DNA from: Avena insularis
Taxonomy: Eukaryota > Streptophyta > Magnoliopsida > Poales > Poaceae
DNA: 64,000 bases
Assembly: GCA_023614405.1 (NCBI GenBank)
Contig: CM042689.1
Coordinates: 278,821,533-278,885,532 of the forward strand
Direction of reading: 5' to 3'
The notes beneath the pieces are model-generated. The model ran no database searches. It saw only the letters and a list, made by a program, of their open reading frames with translations, and had not been told where the DNA came from. Within the stretch, counting starts at the first letter, position 1. Every line of letters starts with the position of its first letter. The position numbers and the translations under genes were made by a program. This document shows positions 43,485-56,436 of the stretch, piece after piece.

Positions 43485-44945
43485 CACTACTAGGAAATAG
43501 GTCGTTTGTGGCGCACCTGTAAACAGCATCGGGCCTCGCGCTACGGCTATCTCCTAGCCGTGGCGCACTACCTGGTGCGCCACGGTTGTGTTGAGATAGG
43601 CGTGGCGCACATGCCAGTGCATCACGGAAAGTAGTCCAGGTGTGCCACGCGTATGAAATGATAATCGTGGCGCACTACGTGTTGTGTGCCATGGATACAA
43701 TTTTCAAAATTCAAAAAAAAGGCAGATCTGGATCTCGCTATTAGTGCCGTCGGTCATCGGTGTAGGTCGTCGTTGTCGCCTCGTCGCCTCGATAAATCGC
43801 CGCCTGCCGTCGTTGTCGTCATCATGCCTCGCTGCCGGAGAGGCCTCGTCGTTGTCGGAGCTGCAAGGAGGAGGAGGAGGAGAAGAAGAAGGAGCCCGCC
43901 GTCATCGTCGTCACTACAAGGAGGAGGCCTCCATCACCATCTTCACTGTAAGGAGGAGGAAGAGGAGGAGAAGGAGAAGGAGAAAGAGAAGGAGGAGGAA
44001 AATGAGAAGGAGAAGGAGGAGGTGGAGGAGAAGAAGAAGAAGAAGAAGAAGAAGAAGAAGAAGAAGAAGGAAAGGAGAAGGGAGGAAAAGGAAAAGGGAG
44101 GAAAAGGAAAAGGAGAGAAGGGGAGGGGAAAGAAAAGGGGTAGGTGGGCGGGGTGGGGATTCAAATTTTGAATCCTGCCCAACTTACTCGTAGCGCACGA
44201 GGTGGTGGTGCGCTACGGGTAAGTTGCCCTTTATTTTTTTGTAGAAAAAAACGGTCTTTTGACCGTAACTTTTTACTCTTTTTGAATTTTGAAAATCTAA
44301 ATAATCGCTAAACGACCTCGGTCGTTGCGAGCGGATGCGAAATCTCGTTCTCGTCATTTTGGTATATTATACGATTTTTTTCGACATCGTATGCAAAATT
44401 TATGGCCATTTTATCGTGGCATGACTTTTCTTTGCAGATAAAGTCGAAATTATTGTTTGTTAATTTCCCTACAAACTATACCACATTATCTACCTAAATA
44501 TGAAAGGATTATATTTTTGGAAGTGTTTATCATTTTCTTTTATTTTTTTGTAAAACATAAAAAGGCGATCCACGGGGGTGGGGGCGTGGGGGTGGAGTTG
44601 GTGCAGGCCACTTAGCCGTAGGGCACTAGGGCAGAGTGCCCTACGGCTAAGTTGACCCTGCTGCTGCAGCACACATGCCCGTAGCGCACTAGGTCAAGGT
44701 GCGCTACGGCTAAGTGACACTTCCGTGGCTCACCTTGACCTAGTGCACTACGGATATGTGTGTTGCGGCCACCTGTGCCCTGACCCATACATAGTCGTGG
44801 CACACCATCCCCATGTGCGTCACGCTTATGGCAGTTAGCCGTAGGGCACCTGTGGGTAGTGCGCCACGCCTATTTTACTCGTGGGGCACCACTAGCAAGT
44901 GCACCACAGAAGTGTGGATTACCTATAGCCGTTTTCCTAGTAGTG
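43485..44945. mobile_element. Non-autonomous CACTA element, 1461 bp, complete
   Basis: Terminal inverted repeats CACTACTAGGAAA and TTTTCCTAGTAGTG with a perfect 3-bp target duplication tta (43482-43484 and 44946-44948). Subterminal regions hold many copies of a short word (CGTGGCGCAC, CCGTAGCGCAC, CCGTAGGGCAC and reverse forms), the expected binding sites for a CACTA transposase. It encodes no transposase and must have been moved in trans. Confidence 0.94.
43868..44140. repeat. GA-rich (GGA/GAA) simple-sequence tract
   Basis: About 270 bp of nearly pure purine on the plus strand inside the CACTA element. It creates long Lys/Glu/Arg frames on one strand and Ser/Phe frames on the other, which are not credible proteins. 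Confidence 0.92.
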
Positions 44946-44948
44946 TTA

Positions 44949-45429
44949 AGTGAAGAACACATATTAAAGAATTAAGTGGCAGTGTAGTTGTGACCCCAAA
45001 TGAGTCGCTAAGCGAAGACAGTACTACCCTTTCTGTCACTGAGGTTCCTATGAGATTGTCGCTTGCTAAGTATCTCACCTCAAGCCTTTATCAATCTATG
45101 GGATCTTGGGTACCTACAAGTCCACAGATCGAGACAAGAGACAAAGAAACAAAAGATACAAATCTCAATTGCAAACAAAATACAATACTCCCATGATTAT
45201 ATGCACATAGTTGCTGCAAGGTTTCTCCCTAATCTGCAGCCCACGAGGACTACTCACTCATAACACATAGATCAAGGATAAAAAACATTGTGCAGAATAC
45301 TTAGATTGAAATCGATTATTCTTACAATGGTCACCAAATCACAAGGAGATCTAAAGTACAAAGCAATGGCTATGGCTAGTAGAGGGATGTATGGTGGAGT
45401 GGATGAACAATAGATGAACAATGGCGTGG
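44949..45429. other. Unassigned segment, possibly an antisense LTR relic
   Basis: Continues with 46735-46884 once the solo LTR is removed. On the minus strand the joined sequence has a CCTATATAG box (near 46802) and a GC-richer leader-like stretch, suggesting an old LTR. No gene. Confidence 0.35.
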
Positions 45430-45434
45430 ATCTC

Positions 45435-46729
45435 TGATACGTCGGAAACGTATCTATAATTTTTGATGTTCCATGCTTGTTAGTATCTACTTTGCTTTGC
45501 TTTGTCTACACTTTGAGGTGCTTTTTACATGTTTTCTGGTACTAACCTATTAACAAGTTGCCACAGTGCCAGTTGCCTATTTTCTGCTGTTTTTAGTTTC
45601 AGAAAAGCTAGTAAAGAAATATTCTCAGAATTGGACGGAAAAAACGTCAAAGTCAATTACTTTCTGTGGGGAACAAGAAGTCCAGAGGGGAGATGGAGAG
45701 GGGTGCCAGGGCGCCCAGACCCCCCTAGGCGCGGGTGGGCCCTGCCCCGCGCCTAGGCAGGGTGTGGGGCCCTAGCCACCGCCTCGTCCTCCCCCTTCGC
45801 CTTTAAGAAGCCCCCAATGCAGAAACCCTAAGTATCCGATCAATATTCCACGAAACCTTCTGTAGCCTCTGCCACCGTCATCCCTAGATCGGGGGATCTG
45901 AAGTTCTTCCAGGCACCTTGCCGGAGGGGAGATCATCCTGGAGGCCTTCTCTCCGGTATGATGCGTGAGTAGTTCCACCTTGGACTATGGGTCCATGTAG
46001 TAGCTAGATGGTTGTATCTCCTCCTTTGTGCTTTCATGTATAGATCTTGTGAGCTCCATTCATGATCAAGATCTAATTTGTTTGTAATCATGCATGTTGT
46101 GTTTGTGGGGATCCGATGGATATTGAGATTATTATGTTGGTTTGATTAATGGTTTTGTCTTTATGATTCTATCATGTCTGTGTTGTTTGTGATCTTGCAT
46201 GCTCTCAAGGTGGACTTCTAGTCATAGATGTAGTTGGATGGCGGTCTATGTATCTTGTTGTATTGCCCAATCGAATCTCATAGGATCTTTCTGACTAGTA
46301 TTGCATTGTTATGCCTTGATCAGTTCCTGTCAATTGCCCTGCTGTATTTTGTTTACCCTTCATGCCATGTTGTTTATCTAAGGAGAGCACCTCTAGTGAA
46401 CTATGGACTTCGGTCCAATCTTTACCATTGATAAATCTTCCATTATTACTTATTTACTTGCTGCAAACCATTACCTTCCACACCATACGTTTAATCCTTT
46501 GTTACAGCAAACCGGTGAGCTTGACAACCTCACTGATTCGTTGGGACAAAGTCTGGAGTTTGTGTTGTGCAGGTTTCCATGTTGCTTGCAACACCTTTGA
46601 GACATTTCCTTCCTCCCCCTGGTTCGATAACCTCGGTCTCTACTGAGGGAATCTTGCTGCTGTGCTCATCACAACTTGCTCTTGGGGTTCCAACGAAGTG
46701 TCCCACGTCAACACTGGGTGCACGCATCA
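45435..46729 (+). repeat. Solo LTR of the TGATACGTC family, 1295 bp
   Basis: Begins TGATACGTCGGAAACGTATC and ends GTGCACGCATCA. Flanks atctc (45430-45434) and atcta (46730-46734) are a 5-bp target duplication with one mismatch. No internal retroelement sequence adjoins either side, so this is a solo LTR left by recombination. It matches the reversed copy at 56437-58032. The family is probably gypsy, from recollection of similar Triticeae LTRs. Confidence 0.85.
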
Positions 46730-46734
46730 ATCTA

Positions 46735-46884
46735 CTTTGGTGGTGTTGTGATGAAATCTGAGAATGACGGACCTCTAGGCAATGGCTGGAGCCTCAAACT
46801 ATATAGGCGTCTTCACAAAGGTTGTAGGGTTTGACGAGATGAAGCCGTCAGCACCCTATACCGGGGGGGCGTACGGGCGTTCTC
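46735..46884. other. Unassigned segment between solo LTR and Angela fragment
   Basis: Short stretch with no gene, probably the other half of the segment at 44949-45429. Confidence 0.35.
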
Positions 46885-47443
46885 TATTGAAGATGTGCCC
46901 AAGAGGCAATAATAAAGTAGTTATTATTATATCTTTGTGTTTATGATAAATGTTTACATCCCATGCTATAATTGTATTAAAATGAAACATTATTACTTAT
47001 GTGTTTTATAAACATAAAAGAGTACCTAGTAAGCCCCTTGTTAAGCTAGCTTGTTGATTAATAGATTATCATTGTTTCTTGATCATGGACATTGGATGTT
47101 ATTAATAACAAGGTCATATCATTAGGAGAATGATGTGATGGACACACATCCATAGTAAGCCTAACATAAGATCAAGTCATTTAGAGTTTGTTTGCTACAA
47201 GCTTTCAAATACATAGTAACCTAATCCTTCAACCATGAGATCATGTTAATCACCATTACCGGACGAGTACTTTGATGATATCAAACACCACTTCCGTAAC
47301 TGGGTGGTTATAAAGGTGGCATTGGGTATTCCGGAAGTATGTGTTGAAGCACATGGATAAAGAGTGGGATTTGTCCATCCATATGACAGATAGATATACT
47401 CTGGGCCCTCTCGGTGGAATGTCATCCAATTGGCTTGCAAGCA
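46885..47443 (+). repeat. 5' fragment of an older Angela-type LTR
   Basis: Starts TATTGAAGATGTGCCCAAGAG, a decayed form of the Angela LTR start, and aligns with the first ~560 bp of the LTR at 47465. It breaks off after GGCTTGCAAGCA and is clearly more diverged than its neighbours. Confidence 0.85.
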
Positions 47444-47464
47444 CCTTCATCTACGACGTTGAGC

Positions 47465-49031
47465 TTTTGGAGATATGCCCTAGAGGCAATAATAAAAGTG
47501 GTTATTATTATATCTTTGTGTTTATGATAAATGTTTACATTCATGCTATAACAGTATTAACCGGAAACATTAATACTTGTGTGATTTGTAAACTAAATTA
47601 GAGTCCCTAGTAAAGTCTCTTTATAATACTAGCTTGTTGGTTAATAGATGATCATGGTTTCTCGATCATGAACATTGAGATGTTATTAACAACAAGATCA
47701 TATTATTAGGAGAATGGTATGATGGACATACTCCTATAGATAAGCGTAGCATAAAGATCAAGTCATTTCAATAGTTCGTTTGCTATAAGATTTCTGATAC
47801 ATAGTAACCTAATTCCTTCGACCATGAGATCATGCTAATCACCATCACCAGAAGGATGCTTTGATGACATCAAACACCACACCGTAACTGGGTGGCTATA
47901 AAGGTGGCATTGAGTATTCGGAAAGTATGGGTTGAGGCACATGGACCAAGAGTGGGATTTGTCCATCCATATGACAGATAGATATACTCTGGGACCTCTC
48001 GGTGGAATGTCATCCAATTAGCTTGCAAGCATGTGACTGGCTCACAAGGGATCACATATCACGGGAACGAGAAAAGAGTACTTATCGGTAACGAGGTTGA
48101 ACTAGGTATGCAGAGATACCGACGATCAAAACCTCGGATAAGTAAACTATCATGAGACAAAGGTAAATTGGTATCGTATGTAAGTGGTTCATTCGATCGC
48201 AAAGTAATCGTAGAAATATGTGGGAGCCATATGAATTTCCAGATTCCTCTACTGGTTATTGATCGGAGAAGTGTCTCGGTCATGTCCGCATAATTCACGA
48301 ACCGTAGGGAGACACACTTAAGGATTCGATGTTGTTTAGTAGATATGGAATGTTAATAAGGGATACCGAATGTTGTTCGGAGTCTCGGATGGGATCAGGG
48401 ATATCATGAGGAGATCCAGAATGGTCCGGAGAATAAGATTCGTATAAGGAAAGTCCGATTCCGGAGTTCAGGAAACATTCCGATGTTTTCATCGGAGAGG
48501 TTCTAGAAGGTTCACCGGTCCGGAAGGAGAATGGTCATGAATGTGTCATGGATAAGTGGAATGATTGGATCATATCCTAGGTCACTTGGTGTGTGCATTT
48601 GCTAGAGAGAATTAAATCTCTAAATTGAAAGTCAAACGGGAGTTTGAAAAGTCAAACTGGAACAATGGTTTCCTAGTGGGAGAAGAAACAAGTCCTTCTC
48701 TCAATCCAACATGGGTTTGGGTTTGGTTTCAAAATCACCCCTCCCAAGGCTACCCCCCTCTCATAAATAGAGGGGGAGGGCTGCCCCAAAGCACACAAGC
48801 CCTAGCCCCTCTCCCTTTACGAGCCGCGCCGCCAGCCTCCGCCTCCAGCTGCTGGCCTTGCCCTCGTCGCCACTACCGCCCCCGACACCTCCTCATCCTC
48901 CCGGTAATCTAAACCCTAGATCTCCAGGAAACCCTAATCCACCATAACTCGCACCGGCTTAGGCGAAGCCCTGCAGGATCTTCCCTCTACTTCCGACACC
49001 ACGCCGTCGTGCTGCCGGAATCGCGAGGGGA
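47465..49031 (+). repeat. 5' LTR of the deleted Angela element, 3'-truncated
   Basis: Aligns with 52308-53860 with a few percent differences by eye and stops at GAATCGCGAGGGGAA. The expected remainder (compare 53861-54154) is absent. Confidence 0.92.
48761..48770 (+). promoter_or_regulatory. Likely LTR TATA box (deleted Angela 5' LTR)
   Basis: TCATAAATAG, the same box as in the other Angela LTRs (53611-53619, 62409-62417). The promoter is kept although the LTR end is lost. Confidence 0.6.
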
Positions 49032-52000
49032 ATTACCCTAAGTACTTTTACTGCAAGGGAGAGGGTCACTGGAAGCGGAATTGCCCTAAGTACTTGGCGG
49101 ATTTGAAGAACGGCAACATCAAGAAGAAAGGTATATCCGATATACATGTTATTAATGTGTATCTCACTAGTAATCGTAGTAGTGCCTGGGTATTTGATAC
49201 TGGTTTGGTTGCTCATATTTGTAACTCGAAACAGGTGCTACTGAATAAACGGAAGCTAGCGAAGAACGAGGTGATGATGCGCGTTGGAAATGGATCAAAG
49301 GTTGATGTGATCGCGGTCGGCACGCTACCTCTTCATCTACCATCGGGATTAGTTTTATACTTAAATAATTATTATTTGGTGCCTGCGTTGAGCATGAACA
49401 TTATATCCGGATCATGTTTATTGTGAGACGGTTACTTGTTTAAGTCCGAGAATAGTGGTTGTTCGATTTATATGAGTAATATGTTTTATGCACATGCACT
49501 TTTGATAGATGGTCTATTCTTATTGAATCTCGATTTTAGTAATACACACATTAATAACATTGAAGCTAAACGTTTGAAATTGAGTGATAGCTCGACCTAT
49601 ATGTGGCACTGTCGTCTTGGTCATATTGGAGTGAAGCGTATGAAGAAACTCCATTCCGATGGACTTCTTGAATCACTTGATTTCGTAACACTTGAAAGAT
49701 GTGAAGCATGTCTGATGGGTAAAATGACTAAGACTCCATTTTCTGGTATGATGGAGCGAGCTACGGACTTGTTGGAAATCATACATACCGATGTGTGTGA
49801 TCCAATGAGTGTAGCATCGCGCGGTGGTTATCGCTATTTTCTTACCTCCACGGATGACTTGAGTAGATATGGGTATATCTATTTCATGAAACATAAGTCC
49901 GAAACTTTTGACAAGTTTAAGGAATTTAAAAGTGAGGTAGAGAATCAACGTAATAAGAAGATTAAATTTCTATGATTTGATCGTGGAGGTGAATATCTAA
50001 GTTATGAGTTTGTCGAGCATTTGAAGAAATACAGAATACTTTCACAATTGACACCGCCGAGAACACCACAACGTAATGGTGTGTCCGAACGTCGTAATCA
50101 AACTCTCTTAGATATGGTTCGTTCTATGATGTCACTTACAGATTTACCGCTATCATTTTGGGGTTATGCATTAGAAACAGCAGCATTCACTTTAAATAGG
50201 GCACCATATAAATCCGTTGAAATGACACCGTATGAATTATGGTTTGGGAAGAAACCTAAATTGTCGTTTCTTAAAGTTTGGGGTTGCGAAGCTTATGTAA
50301 AGAAGTTACAGCCCGACAAGCTTAAACCCAAAGCGGAAAAATGCGTCTTCATAGGATACCCGAAGGAAACTATTGGGTATACCTTCTATCATAGATCCGA
50401 GGGAAAAATCTTCGTTGCCAAGAATGGATCCTTTCTAGAGAAGGAATTTCTCTCGAAAGAAGTGACTGGAAGGAAAGTAGAACTCGACGAGGTTGTTGAA
50501 CCTTCTCTCGAACTTGAGAGTAGCGCAGCACCAGAAGTAGTTCCTGTGGCGCCTACACCAATAAGAGAGGAAGATAATGATGTAGATCATGACACTTCGG
50601 TTGAAGTTACTACAGAGCCTCGCAGGTCAACAAGAACTCGTACCACTCCTGATTGGTATGATCCCGTTATGAGTGTCATGTTGGTGGACAACACCGATGA
50701 CCCAGCGACATATGAGGAAGTGATGATGAGCCCAGATTCCCATAAATGGCATGAAGCCATGAAATCCGAGATTGGATCCATGTACGAAAACCAAGTATGG
50801 ACTTTGGTGGACTTACCGGATGGCCGGAAGGCTGCCGAGAACAAATGGATTTTCAAGAAGAAAACATATGCTGATGGTAATGTTACCGTCTATCAAGCTC
50901 GACTTGTCGCAAAAGGGTTTCGACAAATTCAAGGAGTTGACTATGATGAGACATTCTCACCGGTAGCGAAGCTAAAGTCTGTGAGGATTATGTTAGAGAT
51001 CACTACATATTATGATTACGAGATATGGCAGATGGATGTCAAAACGGCGTTCCTCAATGGAGACATTGATGAAGAGTTGTATATGGTACAACCCAAAGGT
51101 TTTGTCCATCCTAAAGATGCTAACAAGATATGCAAAATTCAACGGTCCATTTATGGATTGAAGCAAGCATCCCGGAGTTGGAATCAACGTTTTGATAAGG
51201 TGATCAAAAGCTTTGGTTTTATACAAACTTATGGAGAAGCTTGTATTTACAAGAAAGTGAGTGGGAGCTCTGTAGCATTCTTAATACTATATGTAGATGA
51301 CATATTGTTGATTGGGAATGATGTAGACCTTCTTAATAGTGTCAAGGATTATTTGAATAATAGTTTTTCAATGAAAGATCTTGGCGAAGAACCTTACATA
51401 TTAGGCATAAAGATTTTTAGAGATAGATCGAGACGCCTAATATCATTGTCACGGAGTACATATTTGGAGAAAGTTCTAAAGAGGTTTGGAATGGAAGATA
51501 GCAAGAAAGGGTTCTTGCCCATGTTGCCCAATACGACCTTGAGTAAAACTCAAAGTCCTGCAACGGCAGAAGATAGAGAAAGAATGAGTAAGACTCCCCA
51601 TTCCTCAGCCATAGGATCACTTATGTATGACATGCTATGTACTAGACCCGACATTGCATATGTTGTTAGTTTGACTAGCAGATATTAAAGTGATCCAGGA
51701 GTGGATCATTGGACAGCAGTCAAAAACATCCTTAAGTACTTGGGAAGAACTAAGGATATGGTTCTTTCTTATGGAGGTGATGAACAGCTCGTTGTTAATG
51801 GTTACACCGATGCTAGTTGGAACACCGATCCAGATGATTCTAAATCACAATCTGGATATATATTTACTTTGAATGGTGCAGCAGTTAGCTGGAGGAGTGT
51901 AAAGCAAAGCGTTGTGGCAAGATCTTCAACTGAATCGGAATACATAGCTGCTTCGGAGGCTTCACAAGAGGCGATATGGATGAAGGAGTTCATTACAGAG

Positions 52001-52273
52001 CTCGGTGTGGTTCCAAGTGCGCTGGACCCAATGTCTATCTGTTGTGATAACATGGACACCATAGCCAATGTGCAAGAACCAAGGTCACCCAAGAAGCTGA
52101 AGCATATCAAGCTACATTTTCACGCTATTCAAGAGCATGTCCAAGATGGTGACATAAAGATTTGCAAAGTACACACAGATCTGAATGTGGCGGATCCGTT
52201 GACTAAACCTCTCCCGAGGGCAAAACATGACTAGCACCAAACCGCCATGGGTGTTTGGTATATTACCATGTAA
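49032..52273 (+). pseudogene. Angela-type pol polyprotein lacking most of gag, broken
   Basis: A single frame from the zinc knuckle (first Cys changed to Tyr; the rest C-x4-H-x4-C intact) through protease (DTG near 49197), integrase (HHCC near 49600-49710; SDRGGEY-type site disrupted), reverse transcriptase (YVDD at 51290-51301) and RNase H to TAA at 52271-52273. Stops interrupt at 49424 (TGA, Gln position), 49973 (TGA, Arg position), 51686 (TAA, Gln position) and 52232 (TAG, Gln position). No frameshift was needed to read it. Without gag, leader or primer site it could not move on its own. Confidence 0.93.
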
Positions 52274-52296
52274 TCTAGATTAGTTGACTCTAGTGC

Positions 52297-52307
52297 AAGT
52301 GGGAGAC
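52297..52307 (+). other. Polypurine tract
   Basis: AAGTGGGAGAC directly before the 3' LTR, identical to the BARE-like tract. Confidence 0.9.
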
Positions 52308-54154
52308 TATTGGAGATAAGCCCTAGAGGCAATATTAAAAGTGGTTATTATTATATCTTTGTGTTTATGATAAATGTTTACATTCATGCTATAACAGTAT
52401 TAACCGGAAACATTAATACTTGTGTGATTTGTAAACTAAATTAGAGTCCCTAGTAAAGCCTCTTTATAATACTAGCTTGTTGGTTAATAGATGATCGTGG
52501 TTTCTCGATCATGAACATTGATATGTTATTAACAATAATATCATATCATTAGGAGAATGGTATGATGGACATACTCCTATAGATAAGCGTAGCATAAAGA
52601 TCAAGTCATTTCAATAGTTCGTTTGCTATAAGCTTTCTGATACATAGTAACCTAATTCCTTCGACCATGAGATCATGCTAATCACCATCACCGGATGGAT
52701 GCTTTGATGACATCAAACACCACACCGTAACTAGGTGGCTATAAAGGTGGCATTGAGTATTCGGAAAGTATGGGTTGAGGCACATGGATCAAGAGTGGGA
52801 TTTGTCCATCCATATGACGGACAGATATACTCTGGGCCCTCTCGGTGGAATGTCATCCAATTATCTTGCAAGCATGTGACTGGATCATGAGGGATCACAT
52901 CTCACGGGAACGAGAAAAGAGTACTCATTGGTAACGAGGTTGAACTAGGTATGCAGAGATACCGACGATCAAAACCTCGGATAAGTAAACTATCATGAGA
53001 CAAAGGGAAATTGGTATCGTATGTAAGTGGTTCATTCGATCACAAAGTAATCATAGAAATATGTGGGAGGCATATGAATTTACAGATTCCTCTACTGGTT
53101 ATTGATCGGAGAAGTGTCCCGGTCATGTCCGCATAATTCACGAACCGTAGGGAGACACACTTAAGGATTCAATGTTGTTTAGTAGATATGGAATGTTAAT
53201 AAGGGATACCGAATGTTGTTCGGAGTCTCGAATGGGATCCGGGATATCACGAGGAGATCCGGAATGGTCCGGAGAATAAGAATAAGATTCATATAAGGAA
53301 AGTCTGATTCCGGAGTTCGGGTAACATTCCGATGTTTTCATCGGAGAGGTTCTAGAAGGTTCACCGGCCCGGAAGGAAAATGGTCCATGAATGTGTCATG
53401 GATAAGTGGAATGATTGGATCATATCCTAGGTCACTTGGTGTGTGCATTTGCTAGAGAGAATTAAAGCACTAAATTGAAAGTCAAACGGGAGTTTGAAAA
53501 GTCAAACTGGAACAATGGTTTCCTAGTGGGAGAAGAAACAAGTCCTTCTCTCAATCCAACTTGGGTTTGGGTTTGGTTTCAAACTCACCCCTCCCAAGGC
53601 TGCCCCCTCTCATAAATAGTGGGGGAGGGCTGCCCCAAAGCACACAAGCCCTAGGCCCTCTCCCCGCACACGAGCCGCCGCCGCAGCCCCGCCGCCGCAC
53701 TAGCCGCCACCGACACCTCCTCCTCCTCCCGGTCATCTAAACCCTAGATCTCTGGGAAACCCTAATCCACCATAAGTCGCACCGGCTTAGGCGAAGCCCT
53801 GCGGGATCTTCCCTCTACTTCCGACACCACGCCGTCGTGCTGCCGGAATCGCGAGGGGAGAACTACAACCTCCGCTGCCTGCTGGAACAAGGGAGAGGAA
53901 GGTCTTCATCGAGTACCGGTGTGACCGACTGCGGAAGCGCTGCCGGAACGCAGCGCCGGAAAGATCATCTACGCGATCTTGAGATCGGCAAGTGTACGAC
54001 TACATCACCCACGAGAATCTGCTCTCGTTAACCGCTTTGGAATCTTCGAGGATGAGTGCTTCTATCAACTCGTTGATACAATCTAGTAGATAGATCTTGG
54101 CTTGTGTGTGAGCATGCGGTAGAAATTTTGTTTTCCATGCTACAAACCCCTACA
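52308..54154 (+). repeat. 3' LTR of the deleted Angela element, 1847 bp
   Basis: Starts TATTGGAGATAAGCCC and ends GCTACAAACCCCTACA, then tgagc. TATA box CATAAATAG at 53611-53619. Confidence 0.94.
53611..53619 (+). promoter_or_regulatory. Likely LTR TATA box (deleted Angela 3' LTR)
   Basis: CATAAATAG, at the position shared by all Angela-type LTRs here. Confidence 0.6.
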
Positions 54155-56436
54155 TGAGCCTCAACACATCATTGCGAGCACGGTGAGACATCCCTCTTCC
54201 TCCCTTGCTTCCTATATCGCCGGAACCAACGCGAGCAGAGCGCGCCGCCGCTGTCCATCGTCGCCGCGCCGCCCATCTTTGGCCACTGCAGTTTGAACCG
54301 TAGGATGTAGATCTGTTGGCTAGGATAGAATCACTTATCGAAGGGGTATGTTCTCTTCTATGCCGTGCGATTTAAATAGATCTGATGGCTGTAGCTGCTC
54401 GATCCAGCCGAACCGGTACGCACCAGGTAGATCAAGACACATGGCCAGCCTTTTGATTTAAAAACAGAAACTTGTCTATTAGTAGATTAATTTTGTAAAA
54501 TTCATAACTTTAAATCTACACGTCCAAAATTTACAAATTTTATATCATTGGAATCAGAAAAATGAAACCTTTGAAACCATGCCCTTTGTTTAGTTTTTGC
54601 TTCTGTAAAAGTAGATGTTTATGTAGAAACATTATTAGGTCTAATTTGGTTATAAAATTTATTCTAAATTTTTTTAGGGTAAAATCTTTTGCAAATGGTT
54701 TTTTTTAACCTACTGACCATAAAAACCAACTTTTGGATTTAAAAATATATTTTGTGACACTAAGGAATTATTCCTTTGAATAAAGGCATTTCTAGTAAAA
54801 TAAAACTATTGCTTTGATTTAAAATTGGTTTTGAGTGAAACCTTTTGAAAATGGATTTGTTTTAAAACATTTTGACCCTAAATATTAATATTTGTGTATA
54901 AAAAACATTTTGTCTAACACTAGAAATTATTACTTTGATTTAAATCATTTGTAGCAAAACAAAAATGATTTAAAGTGGCCATTTTCACTAACTTAATATC
55001 AGATGGTTTTGCCACTTTTATAAATAACCAATAGGTGTTTTAAAATGTTTATAACCTATTATAAACCACCTTTCCAAATAAAACAATCTTTTGCATGCTT
55101 GCATGCATTGTTTCGTTTTGTTTATTTTATGTGGTGAATTGTTTGATGCTAGATTGAATTTGTGCCTTGATTGATTTGTAGTGAACTTTGAAGAGTGTGA
55201 CAATTACAAGATCAAGGAGTGAATCTATATTCTCTACTAAAAAGGCAAGTGGTGCTTCATAGTTTTGTCCTATTATTTTCACTATGCATTAGTGATATTT
55301 TGAGTAGGACTTGCATGGAAATTTTCTAAGTATAAGCTATGCCATGGGAAATCCTATATGATGTCTCGGTAGAATTATCCTAAGTTAGGAACTTGCCATG
55401 TTATCATGCTTAGCTTAGCTAATAGAAAACAAGGGTGGATTATATTCATGCTATGAAATATTTCTAAGTCTATGACTTGTGTTTTGTTTAATAAAACAAC
55501 TATGTGAATGAATCACCTGGGTGGAATGGTGTGAATGGGTTATGTTGAGTGGTTAAACAGGGCCCCATATATATGGCATACCCTAGTGTATCTCACTTGT
55601 GGAAAGCCACCCAGGAACAAAGAGATTTGAGATGTCAAATGTTGAGAAGCTTCAAGTGTAGCCACATGGCATTATGGGCTCTGCCTGGATCATATAGGTT
55701 GCAATAACTTAGCCAGATGGACAGTTGGTGGTAGGGATGATAGGTTTGGGAACGCGTCCATTTTGTTCTAAGGGAAGGCTTCTAAAAGATCTTGTCTCGA
55801 TGCATGTCGAGTCTTGTGGGGAAAGTGCACCACCTCTTGAGAGAGTAAAATCTAAGTACTTAGCCGTGTCCCTAGCAATGGAAAATTTGAGCATCAAGAC
55901 ATGGAAGCTATCAAGGATCTCCTCATCCCAATTTCTAAGTTAAAAACTTGTGGTTGAACAAGGGAAAAAGGTTAACAAATGTTCATTGGTTGTTCCTTGG
56001 GTGTTTTTGACAAAAAAAAACTTAGTGTTTTCAACTTATAAGGAAAATCTATTTTGAGCAAAGCAAGCCTAAGCTCCACTTAGCCAAATGCATATAGATA
56101 ATAGATACCACTATTCTACCAGTATCACTTGCCAATACAATTCCAATGTATTGACCCTTGTGGCTGTAACTTATTATGTTGCAGGTTTGTTTGATGTTAG
56201 TGAAGTATGTTGAATAGGATTACAAGTCTGCAACCAACATGATTGCCTGTGTCACTTTGAAGATGAAGGACTCCATGCTATATAGTTATTTCTGCTACAT
56301 TGTAATGAGATAGCCAAATGAGCTATGTAAGATGTAATGAATTATCTTATTCCTGGTTATAAAGTTATATTATGACCTTTGTTTCTTGATATTACATCTT
56401 AAACTGTCGATGCTAGCTATTGATCCATGGACTAGC
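54155..56436 (+). other. Probable old gypsy LTR relic, no gene
   Basis: Starts with a GC-rich stretch, then long AT-rich DNA. The order of features (GC-rich leader, AT-rich middle, a GGCAAG-containing block, a final ATGTAATGAATTATC polyadenylation-like zone near 56333) parallels the long LTR at 6216-10261, but base identity is low. No coding frame is supported. Confidence 0.45.

Larger units (their letters stand above)
47465..54154 (+). mobile_element. Angela-type Ty1/copia element with internal deletion, 6.7 kb
   Basis: Bounded by a perfect 5-bp target duplication tgagc (47460-47464 and 54155-54159). The 3' LTR is full length. The 5' LTR is cut at about 49031 and joined directly to the gag zinc knuckle, so the last ~280 bp of the LTR, the primer site, the leader and most of gag are missing. 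The first base pair of each LTR start is mutated (TTTTGG and TATTGG instead of TGTTGG). Confidence 0.94.

Noticed and set aside
43684..44193. Long frames rich in Lys, Glu and Arg (and Ser/Phe antisense)
   Set aside because: They come from the GA-rich simple-sequence tract within the CACTA element and have no domain.
48059..48298. 79-codon antisense frame repeated at 61652-61891
   Set aside because: Shared because both lie in Angela-type LTRs; no domain and not kept in the 3' LTR.
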